A DNA stretch of 64,000 nucleotides from Branchiostoma belcheri. Lineage: Eukaryota; Chordata; Leptocardii; Amphioxiformes; Branchiostomatidae. The notes beneath the pieces are model-generated. The model did not search any database and was not told the origin of the DNA. It saw only the letters and a program-made list of their open reading frames with translations. The position numbers were made by a program, and so were the translations under genes. The DNA is taken from the NCBI RefSeq assembly GCF_001625305.1, contig NW_017804009.1:239425-303424 (forward strand), in the 5' to 3' direction. Of this stretch, positions 10,476-22,300 are shown in pieces (position 1 is the first letter of the stretch; each line of letters begins with the position of its first letter).

Positions 10476-13400
10476 CTAGGAAGGGTCTTCAGATGCTTCG
10501 GTCGTGAGTTGGTCGTGTTCCTCTTGTATTTGCTCCGCTAAGTCAGAACGGTCCCATTTCTTCAGACATGATGTCAGCTCCGTCAACATCTCATCGTCGT
10601 CCTACCAGAAAAACAACAATTAAGGCCATGTCGATGTGATTATATGGATCCGCGCGCGCATTAATCCAATTTTCGTCCATTTCCAAAAAAAAAACAAGTT
10701 TTCGACCATATTATAAATTGCACAACAAAGCAGCAACAAAAGGAGCAAATATATGCCGTAAATTGCAAAAGAAAATTGGACAAAGATACTAATGTCGTAG
10801 AATGCCAAAATCAATTCCAAAGTAACAGAAGAAAATGTGAAGAAATGAAAATGAAGAGTCTATTATTCCCTGTGTGTTTAGTCATTCATGATCACGTAGA
10901 TTTCATAATGAAGGCTACTTTTGTGGCAATCTTCTTTTATTATCCACACGCTCGCATCAGTTTTGGGGTTCCCAGAGGTTGCCATCCATATAATCAAATC
11001 AATACGGCCTTATTTTTTACATCAAATGTTGGATATACTAGAGATGATTTCAGTATTTGTAGACATTTTTATATAGTACTAGTTCTGGCTTAAATAAACT
11101 TAAGCCAGAACTAGTACTAACGTTATATAACCCGTTTTATTCGCACGCGCGCATCAGTTTTGGGGTTCCCAGAGGATGACATCCATATAATCAAATCAAC
11201 ATGGCCTATAACATACCTTCGCAGTACCTCTCCAAGTAACTAAGCCTTCCATGACCTGCCGAGTGTGGTCTTTTGGGTGATTCAGTTCCATCTTGTCCAG
11301 CTGTACCTTTTGGAGACCGAGACAAGTGGCCACCTGCCGCCATTGTTTGCCGATGAGCATAGAAATGTCTGCCATTCTCTTGTCATTGAAGAAGCCTAGA
11401 AGGGAGGACGGTCGGGTAAGGCCGTGTCTATACGGAATCACCCAAACCGCGATTCGGGTAACTCACATTCCTCACATCTGGTCCACGTGCCACACACACC
11501 TGTGAAACCGTGTCCAAACATAATGCGCTTGAGCTACATTTATTGCTGTTTGATGATAACACGCAAGGCGGCGTGTTATTAATGTCAGAGGTCAACGACC
11601 TGATTGCTGATGCCCTCCTCCCAGCGTATCTCGGCCGAATGCCGACGTGGTCCCGCCAGAGGCGGTGAAGCTCGCCCTAGAACGGACACATTATTTGACC
11701 ATTACTGCTCTTTAAGTTGCTGCCACGTAAAAGTTGGTATTGCATATAAAAAAAAGAAATATCACTCCGTAATCCATGACCAGGCTAAGTCACATTGAAA
11801 TCACATTGCGTTCAGACGCAAATCGCGATGCGGGGAAACCGATTCGAAACCACCCCTAGAAGTGGCTTGGGATCGAGGCGCTTTCAATGTGATTTCGGAG
11901 CGTTCACATGGAGCCACTTGAAACCGGCTTCGGGGTAAATGATGTTCAATCGATGTTGGTAATTGTGATGATTTAAATAGTTAAGGGACATTAGTTAAAG
12001 GACAAAGGCAGATGTGAATAGGTACATATAATTTCTTCACGTATATGGGTCGGACATGCTTCAAGAAATAAATGTGAAATTTAAACTTGTTTTATGAGTG
12101 CCTGAAAAAAGAGTAAACTTACGGTTTCTATGCCATGATGCCTCACGTGTGAAGTCAGGTATGGTGTCACCTGAGGATATACAACAACAGTTTGATCAAG
12201 TCTCTCTGTATCAGTATGGTCCTATGAATATCAATATAGTGATATATTTTTCCTTATCAGCAAACAAGCCTTTCCTACCATTTTATTAGTTCTTTGATTA
12301 AGGGTTAATGACCCGCCCCGAGGTGAATATGGTGTGATAAAGCCTTGTCAGTTGCTATAACCACCGAATAAAGCCATCGAGTGAGCGACAGCGAACGAGG
12401 TGGCTTTATGAGGTTCATATGAGTTCATATGAGTTCACCGGAACTTCGGAACAGAACCGGTATTCCATTAGTGGTTATTTTGGGCCAAAAGAATAGAGCA
12501 AGCTTCCATTTGAAGTCATCTGAGGTCATTTGAATGTTTCAATACAGAAATGTACTGAAACTGTAGTGGGGGTGGCGCAAAATATGTTTTCTTTTCTTTC
12601 GCTCAAAATTCACATGTATTGACATGGTCTTTATTTTGTTATGTATTGCTAAATAAATTGGGTGATGACAAGACGGTAAACATTTCTATTCAACAAGGAA
12701 ACGTGCTACAAATGTCAGCAAAAAGAGTCAACTCCCCTGCAAATGGTGTGCTCCGGGCCGTGCTTTATTGTGCAACAAAGCACACTTGTGAGAATAAAAC
12801 ACACCTGGCAATACTTGTATCATGCTAACTGTGACATTATGGCGTCATAATCAATATGGAATGGGGGCTTCTGATTGGTCAACGCCACCTGGCTATATGA
12901 CAATAACATTATATTAGTTCTAATAACAGTCGGTTTGAGGTGTTTACGACCAACTGTTTCTGTTTCATGGTAAACGTTTTACACAGGAGACAACGCTTAC
13001 CAGCTGCGTCCATGGCTGATAAAAGTTCCTCCATTTTAGCAGGAGATCCAGCTGCACTGTTTACCACAACACAGCCTTCGTTCACTTGGAACGCCGGACG
13101 CAGGGGCTCGCTGACGTCAACTTCGTACGTCTGTAGGTGTTTACCACTGTCCACATCGAAGAAGTGGACCTGGGAAAGACGACATGATAATGTATTAAGG
13201 CCATGTTGAGTTGACATCCTCTGGGAACCTTTAAAACGTATGCGAGAGTGCGAATCAAAAAAAGGTTTGGCAAAAACAGTTGCCTTCATTATATTAACTT
13301 TTTAATTGTTTATTATTAACTTGTTAAAAACCCATCACAGCCTCACGGTTGAATTGCGAGGTTTGTACAAAAGTCGCGAACATGCTACACTTACTAATAT

Positions 13401-15496
13401 CTTTTTACATTTCGAAATATTCAGAAATACGTTAAATTGAAATTACTACTTACAACATTTTAAGATCATAATACTAAAATACGCAGTATGAAATCAACGT
13501 GGCCAAGAAGGTTGAACAAATGACTAAACACACAGAGTCTGGTATGGCGAAAAATAGACTCTTCATTTTTATTTCTTCACATTTTCAAAGATACGGCTAG
13601 TGATATCTAACACTGTGGGCATCATATAAATACCATAAGCTTGTGTTGTTACGGATGTAACATTATGTTAACATTAAAAATTTCAGCGGTTTCAATAGCT
13701 AACAAGCAAATAGACATTAGTAAACGTAAAAGATACAATACAAGACTGCATATTAGGCCACACCAAGTAAATTTTATGGATGACGTCCTTTGGAGACCCT
13801 AAATCTAATGCGAGAGGGCGAAAAAAAGACAAGAAGGGCCCTAAAAAAACAAGAGGCCTGGATCAGAAAAATACTAAGAGACGACAAATGTTAGGACACA
13901 AATTGAATGAGGTGACACAGTGTAACAAGTAAGAAGTCTTTTATTTATCATCAAAACAGCAATAAATCAGGTGGAACAGCAGTTGTCGTCCTGTCCTGTT
14001 TTTGCGTCACGGGTTTCACGTCAATCTGACGATTTGCGGCACTGTCGTGACTCTTTGGTCATAGTTACAGGAAGCGGAATTTCTTGTTTTTTTTTCTAGG
14101 AACAGGTCAAAATCAATGCGCGCGCGGACGTCATCCATAAAATTTACTTGGTGTGGCCTTATAAAACAAAACAAAACAAAACAAAACACCTCAACCGTTT
14201 ATGTGTTCGGTAGACCAAAAATTACAATGTATTGTGGGATACGCCCTCTGTCTCCGCTGACACTCACCTTTGCGCTGTCGTAATCGAGAAGAACGCCGAT
14301 GATTGGTGGGTTCCTGACCAATCGCAGGCCAGAGTCGTCATAGTTGTGTCTAGCGGACACCTCGCCATCATTGTTCCTGATGCACCAGGACTTCTTCGTG
14401 TCGCCGATCCACTTGTCACGTTTAACGGTCTTCGAAGCCACGCCTTAATTTTAAAAAACAGGAACATATATAAATTCAGTTATGCACTGTACACTTCATC
14501 TGTATCAGTAGAGCCGGTATAACCACCCTTTGACATAACACAGCAGCTTCGCAGGCACGCTATATATATTACACCGAACGACTTGTTACACTCAATCTTT
14601 GCAGGAGTTGTTTAAAGCTGTCTTAAGTGACGATGCCCAAACTGTTCTTGGTGTCAACTACATGTAGTTCTACGATAGTTTTTGGAAAATACAAGTTTTT
14701 GAACACCTCAATTCTTGGTCGATAACTTTGATATTTGAAGGCATGCCTGTTTCTTGTTCTTTTCTGGGCTGGTAGGACAAGGAGTTGGAGAACAAAATGA
14801 AATTTGAAGGCAATAATCCATAGCCTAGTTACCAGACCTATTTTAGCTCCCAGGTCTTTATGCTCTCCAGAAATATCCCTGTGCCCGTAGACCGTACCTA
14901 CCCATACGGTAGTGGTTGGACTTGCGTACGTCCACCTCCCAGTACCACCTCCCTCCGCTGATCATCACATCGGCCAGCGCGGTGTGGGACTTCCCCACGA
15001 ACCGCCCCACGGTGTTCACTACCTCCTGGTCCCCGTTGTAGCTGATGAGGATTTTGCCCTTCTCGCTGTCTACCTGGGTATCCAACTTGCCGTGAATCGT
15101 CGCTGGGTCCAAACCGAATGTCAATGCTGCAGAGAGTATACATGATCGCAATTATATTTCTGAGAAATCAACACATGTATATCTCAATATTTATGGGGAA
15201 TCGATATAATACTTAATGCTGATAGTGATGCGTGTCTGTGCGTGTTTGTTTATGTGTGAGTGTCGTGCGTATGTGTATGCGTGTATATGTGTGTTTATGT
15301 GTGTGTGTGTGTAAATGTGTTTGTGCCTCTGTGTATTGTGCATGTGTGTGTGTATGTCTGTGTGTGTGTTTGTAATTTGTGTGTGTATTTGTGTCTACAT
15401 GTATGTGTGTGTGCATGTGTAAGTGTGTGTGTTCGTGTGTATGTGTGTGTGTTCGTGTATGTGTGAATGCGAGTGTCTGTGTATGTGTACGTGTGT

Positions 15497-15538
<42 letters not shown>

Positions 15539-18416
15539 ATACATTGTTAACTGTGTAATAACGCCTGCCAAGTGGACTTTTTCTCATGTATCATGTTGAA
15601 TTTAGCTCACCCTCTCCAACTTTTACTTCCCTAATGCCCGTTTCTTCCGAGTCTTCAGCCACGCTCTGATCCTGACTCTCTCTACCAACTCTTTCGCCCA
15701 CCACTTGTTGTTGTTGTTGTTGTTGAATCGGATGCTTCTCCATCAGTGCAGCCATTTTGTTTTCCAGACTGCACAACCTTTCCTCGTGGTCTTGAAGTTT
15801 AGATTCCAGCTGGAGAGCTTTGTCTTGGTAGAAGACTTTCAGCCGAGTCTCTTCTTCAAGTTTCCTTTCCACGTCTTCCCTTGCCTCCTCGCTTTGGCGT
15901 AACTTCTGTTCCATGTCGTGTGTGTTGTGGCCAGAAGGGTGGGGATTCCAGGATGCCATTCCTGTTGTGGGAAATATCATCAGTATCTGATTATAGAAAC
16001 GATTATAGATTATACAACCAGGTGTTTTATAGACCGATCCTGAAGCCCCGCCCACCTCCGTCGAAACAAAGAAAAGCAAATATTTGACGAACATAAAACC
16101 ACCCTCTCATTGGTCGAGCCGCTAATTGCCCTTCTCTCATTGGTTGAACTTATAATTGTGATGGACATTCGTGATCGGTCTATTCAGTCGACACCTTCCT
16201 CAGGGCAATTCTGACTGGTTCACATTGTACTGCAGCACAGGTGTCGCTGCTATAGGCCGTGTTTAAGCGGAATCACCCAAGGCGGTTTACATGTGGTTTA
16301 CCCCGAAGCCGGTTTCAAGTGGCTCCATGTGAACGCTCCGAAATCACATTGAAAGCGCCTCGATCCCAAGCTACTTCTAGAGGTGGTTTCGAATCGGTTT
16401 TCCCGCATCGCGATTTGCGTCTGAATGCAATGTGATTTCAATGTGACTTCACCTGGTCATGGATTACAGGGTGATATTTCTTTATTTATATGCAATACCA
16501 AATTTTACGTAGCAGCAACTTAAAGAGCAGTAATGGTCAAATAATGTGTCCGTTCTATGGCGAGCTTCACCGCTTCTGGTGGGACCACGTCGGCATTCGG
16601 CCGACATACGCTGGGAGGGGGGCACCAGGAAGCAGGTCGTTGACCTCTGACATTAATAACACGCTACTTTGCGTGTTTTCATCAAACAACAATGAATGTA
16701 GTTTCTGAGAATCGTGATCGGGCACGGTTTGAAAGGAATGTATGGCACGTGCACCAGATGTGCGCAATGTGAGTTACCCGAATCGCGGTTCGGGTGGTTT
16801 CATATGAACAAGGCCATAGAAAAGCAAATATTTGACGAACATAAAACCACCCTCTCATTGGTCGAGCCGCTAATTGCCCTTCTCTCATTGGTTGAACTTA
16901 TAATTGTGATGGACATTCGTGATCGGTCTATTCCGCCGACGTTTCGGTGACCGTCTGTCAGCTGACTGGTTCACATTGCATTGCAGCTCATTGCAGCATA
17001 GGTGTCGCTGCTACAGATGTGTTCCGAACCGGAAAATATTTACATATATATCTACACGGTTACAGAAAACTGTATCTACAATCCACGTCGGCATAAAACA
17101 CATAGTTGTGTAAAAGGGGACTCTCTATTCAGTGACTTATTAACTTGATTAAAGTATTTACTGATCATCAGCATCTGACTGGCGGAAGAGTAAAGCCGTG
17201 TTTAAGTGAAATCATCCAAACCGCGATTCGGGTAACTCACATTCCTCACATCTGGTGAAACCGTGTCCGATCACAATTCGCTTGAGCTACATTTATTGCT
17301 GTTTGATGCTAACACGCAAGGTGGCGTGTTATTAATGTCAGAGGTCAACGACCTGCTTGCTAATGCCCCCCTCCCAGCGTATCTCGACCGAATACCGACG
17401 TGGTACCGCCAGAGGCGGTGAAGCTCGCACTAGAACGGACACATTATTTGACCATTACTGCTCTTTAAGTTGCTGCCACGAAAAGTTGGTATTGCATATA
17501 AATAAAGAAATATCATCCCGTAATCCATGACCAGGCGAAGTTACATTGAAATCACATTGCGTTCAGACGCAAATCGCGATGCGGGGAAAGCGATTCGAAA
17601 CCACCTCTAGAAGTGGCTTGGGATCGAGGCGCTTTCAATGTGATTTCGGAGCGTTCACATGGAGCCACTTGAAACCGGCTTCGGGGTAAACCACATGTAA
17701 ACCGCCTTGGGTGATTCCACTTAAACACGGCCTAAGTGTGACGTCGTAAGGGTGGGGTAGACTAACAACACGGGTTCAAATACAGTAAAATTTAGCCAAA
17801 TATAGAAAATAAATGTTATATTTAGCTACTGTAGAGTTGTTTCTGTAGAGTTTATTTTCTTCGGAGAGGGAAAATAAACCCTCCCGCGGACTTACTCTCC
17901 TGGCCAATTATTTCGGGAACCCCCCTTTTTTCCAAATTGTACGATCCGTACCCCCGTACATAGCTAGGCCAGGTGGAGGCTAATGATTTTTACACTTCCC
18001 ATAATGCCTAGTAAAGATCACGGATATGACGTTGACCACCCCTCCCCCTTTCCAACAAGTTCTATCGACAAATTGGTCAACTATATTGTTTTGAAGTATT
18101 TATCTAGTATAAAGCGCATGCCATAATTGTATTTTTTGTTGGAATGAGAGAAAATGACGTACCTTCTATCGTTCTACCTTCTACCGAAGACTCTCCTACT
18201 CGCACGGTCGCATTATGTTTATCCCCTTCTTACGTCATATCCGTGATCTTTCCTCGGCATTATGGGAAGTGTGAAAGTCATGAATAAAATTGAGGACGGG
18301 TTTGACAACTACATGTGTACTAGTACCTGCGTCAGTTTTCACACACCCCTTGCCTTTAGCAGTCTGTCTTCACGAAGAAAACATGGGCACATACCTGAGT
18401 CACTCTCCGGATCCAT
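10476..18416 (-). CDS. Coiled coil - PRY/SPRY (B30.2) - death domain protein, 415 aa
   Basis: Seven exons: 18416-18395, 15961-15611, 15126-14902, 14443-14268, 13169-13001, 11395-11217, 10601-10476; the phases chain without conflict from ATG to TAG. Residues about 24-82 are a charged heptad coiled coil ending in a seven-glutamine run. Residues 125-315 are a complete [80 protein letters not shown]. Residues about 315-400 are a death domain ([30 protein letters not shown]), with a short acidic tail. B30.2 domains bind ligands and death domains make homotypic contacts in apoptosis and immune signalling. No RING or B-box exon is seen between the seven-residue first exon and the coiled coil, so this is not a normal TRIM. 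It is divergent to the OAS gene. A signalling adaptor is inferred; the ligand is unknown. Confidence 0.9.
10624..11009. mobile_element. Family B Harbinger-like MITE
   Basis: GGCCATGTCGATGTGATTATATGGATCC at the left and CATCCATATAATCAAATCAATACGGCC at the right; same family as 57110-57503. An extra right-end fragment lies at 11139-11206. Sits 20 bases from the acceptor of the last exon of the death-domain gene. Confidence 0.75.
11420..11940. mobile_element. Family D MITE, right end lost
   Basis: Begins GGCCGTGTCTATACGGAATCACCC after TAA and follows the interior of 17194-17732 (GTTATTAATGTCAGAGGTCAACGACC, GATGCGGGGAAA) up to about 11940. The last ~40 bases of the element are missing. Confidence 0.7.
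13199..13300. mobile_element. Left-end fragment of family B MITE
   Basis: GGCCATGTTGAGTTGACATCCTCTGGGAACC with the AAAGGTTTGGCAAAA stretch, next to exon 5 of the death-domain gene. The interior and right end (GAAATCAACGTGGCC near 13490) are separated by unrelated AT-rich DNA. Confidence 0.5.
13756..14158. mobile_element. Family C Harbinger-like MITE
   Basis: Ends GGCCACACCAAGTAAATTTT inverted, TTA target duplication at 13753-13755 and 14159-14161. Its interior (GACAAATGTTAGGACACAAATT) matches 4309-4700 closely, so both spread recently from one source. Confidence 0.85.
14486..14790 (-). mobile_element. CR1-type LINE 3' tail, reverse orientation
   Basis: Reading the minus strand gives the same AGAAAAGAACAAGAAACAGGC, hydrophobic WNSL-like end and AAGCTGCTGTGTTATG 3' UTR as at 5655 and 19975. 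Decayed, no intact frame. Confidence 0.65.
15225..15540. repeat. (GT)n-rich microsatellite
   Basis: GTGTGT with ATGTGT and TTTGTGT interruptions, ending in a pure run at 15498-15534. It lies in the intron between the coiled-coil and PRY exons. Confidence 0.95.
16073..16254 (+). repeat. Direct repeat, left copy
   Basis: AAAGCAAATATTTGACGAAC through GGTGTCGCTGCTATA. It recurs at about 16817-17010 with the same order, so the pair flanks the family D element at 16255-16815. The segment includes CTGACTGGTTCACATTG, also found near 33560 and 63260. Confidence 0.8.
16255..16815. mobile_element. Family D MITE
   Basis: GGCCGTGTTTAAGCGGAATCACCC at one end; the other end reads AATCGCGGTTCGGGTGG...AAGGCC. 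ATA flanks both sides (16252-16254, 16816-16818). Inverted relative to 17194-17732. Confidence 0.8.
17194..17732. mobile_element. Family D MITE
   Basis: 539 bp from AGCCGTGTTTAAGTGAAATC to CCACTTAAACACGGCC with TAA target duplications. Contains the same AGAGGTCAACGACCTG and CGGAGCGTTCACATGG blocks as the other two copies. Confidence 0.8.
17985..18285. mobile_element. Palindromic MITE, second copy of the 6470 family
   Basis: CACTTCCCATAATGCCTAGT at about 17994 and its inverse near 18255, with the CATTTTCTCTCATTCC-type interior in the opposite orientation to 6470-6886. Located 110 bases from exon 1 of the death-domain gene. Confidence 0.7.
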
Positions 18417-19391
18417 GTCCTGAAGGTACTTCCCAGTTAGCGAAGAGTTCTATGTTTAGAAATGCGTAAACACTGTAAACAGTTCTTCTCCAAGTAGAGG
18501 TTTAGGCTTCAGCTAATTTTTGGCGTATTTTAGGCTTTAGTTTTATCGTGCCCTGTGCTGGTATCCTTTCAGTTACACCACGTGCATTTTGGGTGGCAAA
18601 TGGTAAACTGCCTGGCATAGGGATACTGACTGGCCAATTTGATACTGTCTTTGCAGCCAGCAAAAGATCTGCTTGGAGATTATGTTAACACAACTGTTAC
18701 ACATACAAAATACAACCGTATACTACTAGTAATCATACAGTTCCGGTTTGACCTTGACTAGAGAATTGTGGGAAAACCACAGGTCAAGTAAACGACAGAA
18801 AAGAAAAAAAAATCACCCTTCGTGTTTCACATACAAAATCCCCACCCATTTAAAACTTTTTTTTTAATTTCAGAAATACCTCTTTTTCGACGTTTTTTTT
18901 GTTGTTAAAAGCTTCCTGACCTATAACCTTACATGCGAGCTGGCAGGCTACGATTGGCTACCTTCCCCCACTTGAGGTGTTAACGTTGTTGCGAAACTAT
19001 GACCTAATACACGCGCCATGTCTGTCTAGTTTCACAGGTGGGCTAGTCTGTTGCTACCTAAGAGGGGGATTGCTACATTTGACCAAGCAAGAAAACATGC
19101 ATTTTGTGATAGATATAACATTTCATTGCTCCCTATAGAAGAATCTTTGTGAATTTTTATTTCATCACTATCTACCACCTTCTCCATGACTTCAAATGAT
19201 ACGCCGAACAAAATGTAAAAATTGCAATGTCGTTTGACAACACCTAAAGTTGGAATGGTTGGTAAGAGTTTTATAATATATCTTCTCAGTTTGAACACTT
19301 CTGCGTTCTTTGCTAAGACGGAGTGAAGCCGACAACATATCAGGATATCTAGCGTTGGTACAGATCACAAACTGCACACATCCAAACAGCT
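18417..19391. promoter_or_regulatory. Divergent intergenic region between death-domain gene and OAS
   Basis: The 975 bases between the two divergent start codons hold no other convincing gene. They contain an AT-rich stretch, a partial copy (about 18494-18560) of the hairpin repeat also seen at 44583-44790, and an A-rich GAAAAGAAAA run at about 18798. Any promoter shared by both genes must lie here. I see no clean TATA box or full interferon-response element. Confidence 0.5.
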
Positions 19392-22300
19392 ATGGCGTAT
19401 TTTTCAGTAGGCGGTGAGTAGCCTCCACCAGGCCTTTCTACGGGGATACGGATCGTAGAATTCGGCAAAAGGAGAGTAAAATTGGGCAAGGGAGTCCGGC
19501 CGCGGGGAGGTAGTTTCTTTCCCTCCGAACTGGGCGGCCAGTCAAACCTACAAGGCGGCCAAACTCCCCTGGCAAATATTATCCTATATATAGCCAGCGT
19601 AGTTAGTCTGATAGAGACTAGGCGGAGAGAGATTTTATGCATTTTTTTTTGCGAAAATTAAACTACGGATCACATTAGCTCTGTACCTGGTACCCTCACA
19701 CTGAGAGTTACTATAGTAGTAGGAAATTGGTGACTTTACAAAAAACTGCTCTCACCAATACTGTATGTTTGCTTCACGCATACGAGTTTTAAACAAGTTT
19801 TTTTTTTAAGTAGGCGTACATGCATCAGAATATGCTACAGGTTCTTTACACAGGTACTAGGTGCTTAGTTGAATTACGTTGACCTCCGAAACTACTAGTA
19901 TGCGGATAGTTTCGGTCTGGAGTCTGCCAGCGCAATCTGTTGTAAAGTTTACGCGTTCACTTGATCGATAAGTAAGTAATACCAGCCCAGAAGAGAACAA
20001 GAAATAGCCATGCCTTCAAGTACCAGAGTTATCAACCAAGGATTGAGGTGTTCAAGAATTCATTCTTTCCTAGAACTATCGCAGAGTGGAACTCGCTGTC
20101 ACCAAGTACAGTAGGGGCATTATCATTAGATAGCTTTAAACAATGTCTAGAGTTAGATGTTCAAGGGTTAAGTGTAACAAGTCAATCGGTGTAATGTAGC
20201 CAGCTGCCGCCGCGCCGCGTGCCTGCGAAGCTGGTGTGTTACGCCGAAAGGCGGTTATACCGGCTATACAGATACAGATACAGAAGCTGCTGTGTTACGC
20301 CGAAGGGTGGTTATACCGGCTATACAGATACAGAAGCTGGTGTTACGCCGAATGGTGGTTATACCGGCTATACTGATACAGAATTCGAAGCTGCTGTGTT
20401 ACGCCGAAGGGCGGTTATACCAGCTGTACAGATACAGAAGCTGGTGTGTTACGCAGAAGGGCGGTTATACCGGCTATACAGATACAGAAGCTGGTGTGTT
20501 ACGCCGAAAGGCGGTTATACCGGCTATACAGATACAGATACAGATAAAGGTGTCCCGTTTCCTAAATCTTGAAGCCGACGTACGTAGCAAATGATTAAGC
20601 AATGAGACAAATAAAAAATACAAACATTTACAAAAACTTTTTCGAATTCTTGTTATGTTTCAGGATCGTCTGTAACTTCACTCACCAATGAGAGGGAGCT
20701 AAACTCTTACATAGACCGGGAACTTCAGATGACCGAGTCGGACAGAATCCGGTTTAACCAGGTTCTGGACGGGCTGTACCGAACTCTGCAGACCGAGGTT
20801 AGGTACAACAACATCACCGTCAACCGTATGGTCAAGGTACGGTCACAGTACTTCATGCAATGTTAATCAAACAATTTGTGTGTGTAGTGTTTGTACAGAG
20901 TACATATATGTAAAGCCCCTTCCACATATTCACGAATTTATCCTCCCGAATACTAGCCAAACGGCCCGCAACCTCTATGTAACAATGCTATGTCTTGACT
21001 TACGTTACTTTGTTTCCTTTCTGACTTAAAAAAATGTCTTCAATATTGCATATCAATCAATAGTTCGTGCTTCTAAACATGCCCTTTTGACAAGTCTCCA
21101 GTGTCACTGACAAAAGGTAGTGGATGCTACCTGAAACGTCTGACCGTTTCCGAAATCATATTCAGTTGCTCCAGTAGCTGTTTTTTTGACGTATCTTATT
21201 ACCTGGATGTCTAACCTTCACCGGCACTTCACACAATGCTTATCATACAACGTAGTGTATGTACACGGTAAATATACTGTCACACATCCATGACAAATCT
21301 GTCCTCCCGAACACTAGCCGAACGGTTCCCCAACAGGCAACACATATGTACATTGTAACAATGTCGTGTCTTGTACTGTGCTGCCCCCTCAAAAAACAGC
21401 TATTGCAAGCTGAATGGGGTACCTTGGAAATCAGTTGTCCTAAAAATAAATAAGGTACTTACCCAACTGTTCTTTTTGTTATGGATAAATAAGTGGGGCT
21501 ACCCAGTCGTATTAAATAAATAAATAAGGAGTAAGTCGGCGCAAAGTCGGCTGGTATTCGGCGAATTCGGCTACTGTTCGGCTGCGCCAGCTGAATATGT
21601 AAAACTGAATACTGTTTAGAACAATACCTAGAACATTGTGACTTCGATCAGCGCTCCGCTATTAGTAAAATTAGAATCATTGCCCACCCCTTGGAAATCG
21701 AAAAAGGGCGATATATGAAACTACCTGTGTCGGAGAGAATTTGTAAATATTGTTCTTCAAATGCAGTGGAAGACGAAATTCATTTCATCTCTAATTGTCC
21801 ATTTTATGATGACATCAGAAAACAATTATTTACCACCGTGTCCAAAATGCGCCCTTACTTCCCCACCATTCCCTACCACAAAAAAACAATTTTACTGCTA
21901 AAATCAAAGAACCCACATATTATAGAAGAAGTGGGTAAATTCGTCTTCCATTGCCTAAAAAGAAGAAGTCAAACCCAGTAAAACTATAGCTTGTACCATG
22001 TATGTTGTAGAGTATAGTATAATGGTACGGATGTAGATATAGTCTCACATACCATTGTATTTTCTTTCTTTTGTTGTTTGTAACTGCAATTAGCCCTCGG
22101 GCAAGTATTTGCAATAAACTTTCATATTAAAATGTTGAAAACATTGCGTCGTCAGGTTCGATCATGGTTGGCAGGTATTCGGCTACATTCGTGGGCACAT
22201 CACCAGTCAAACATTCGGGAGTAAGTCAGCAGCTTTGCTTTTGGGGCGTATCCGGGGCGTCATATGTGACTCAAATTCAACTCAAATTCGTTTCGATTTG

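Noticed and set aside
18790-18815. Interferon-response element in the OAS promoter
   Set aside because: The GAAAAGAAAA run lacks the second GAAA at the right spacing and is part of an A-rich tract.
19032-19642. Minus-strand frames upstream of OAS
   Set aside because: No recognisable domain, no supporting splice structure, and one overlaps the OAS first exon.
20219-20594. Overlapping frames with repeated GGYTGYTDTE-like peptides
   Set aside because: They are translations of the tandem LINE 3' UTR units, not a gene.
21691-21981. Small zinc-finger protein gene
   Set aside because: The CxxC...H...C pattern and its repetition at 3591, 25722 and 27869 identify LINE tails.
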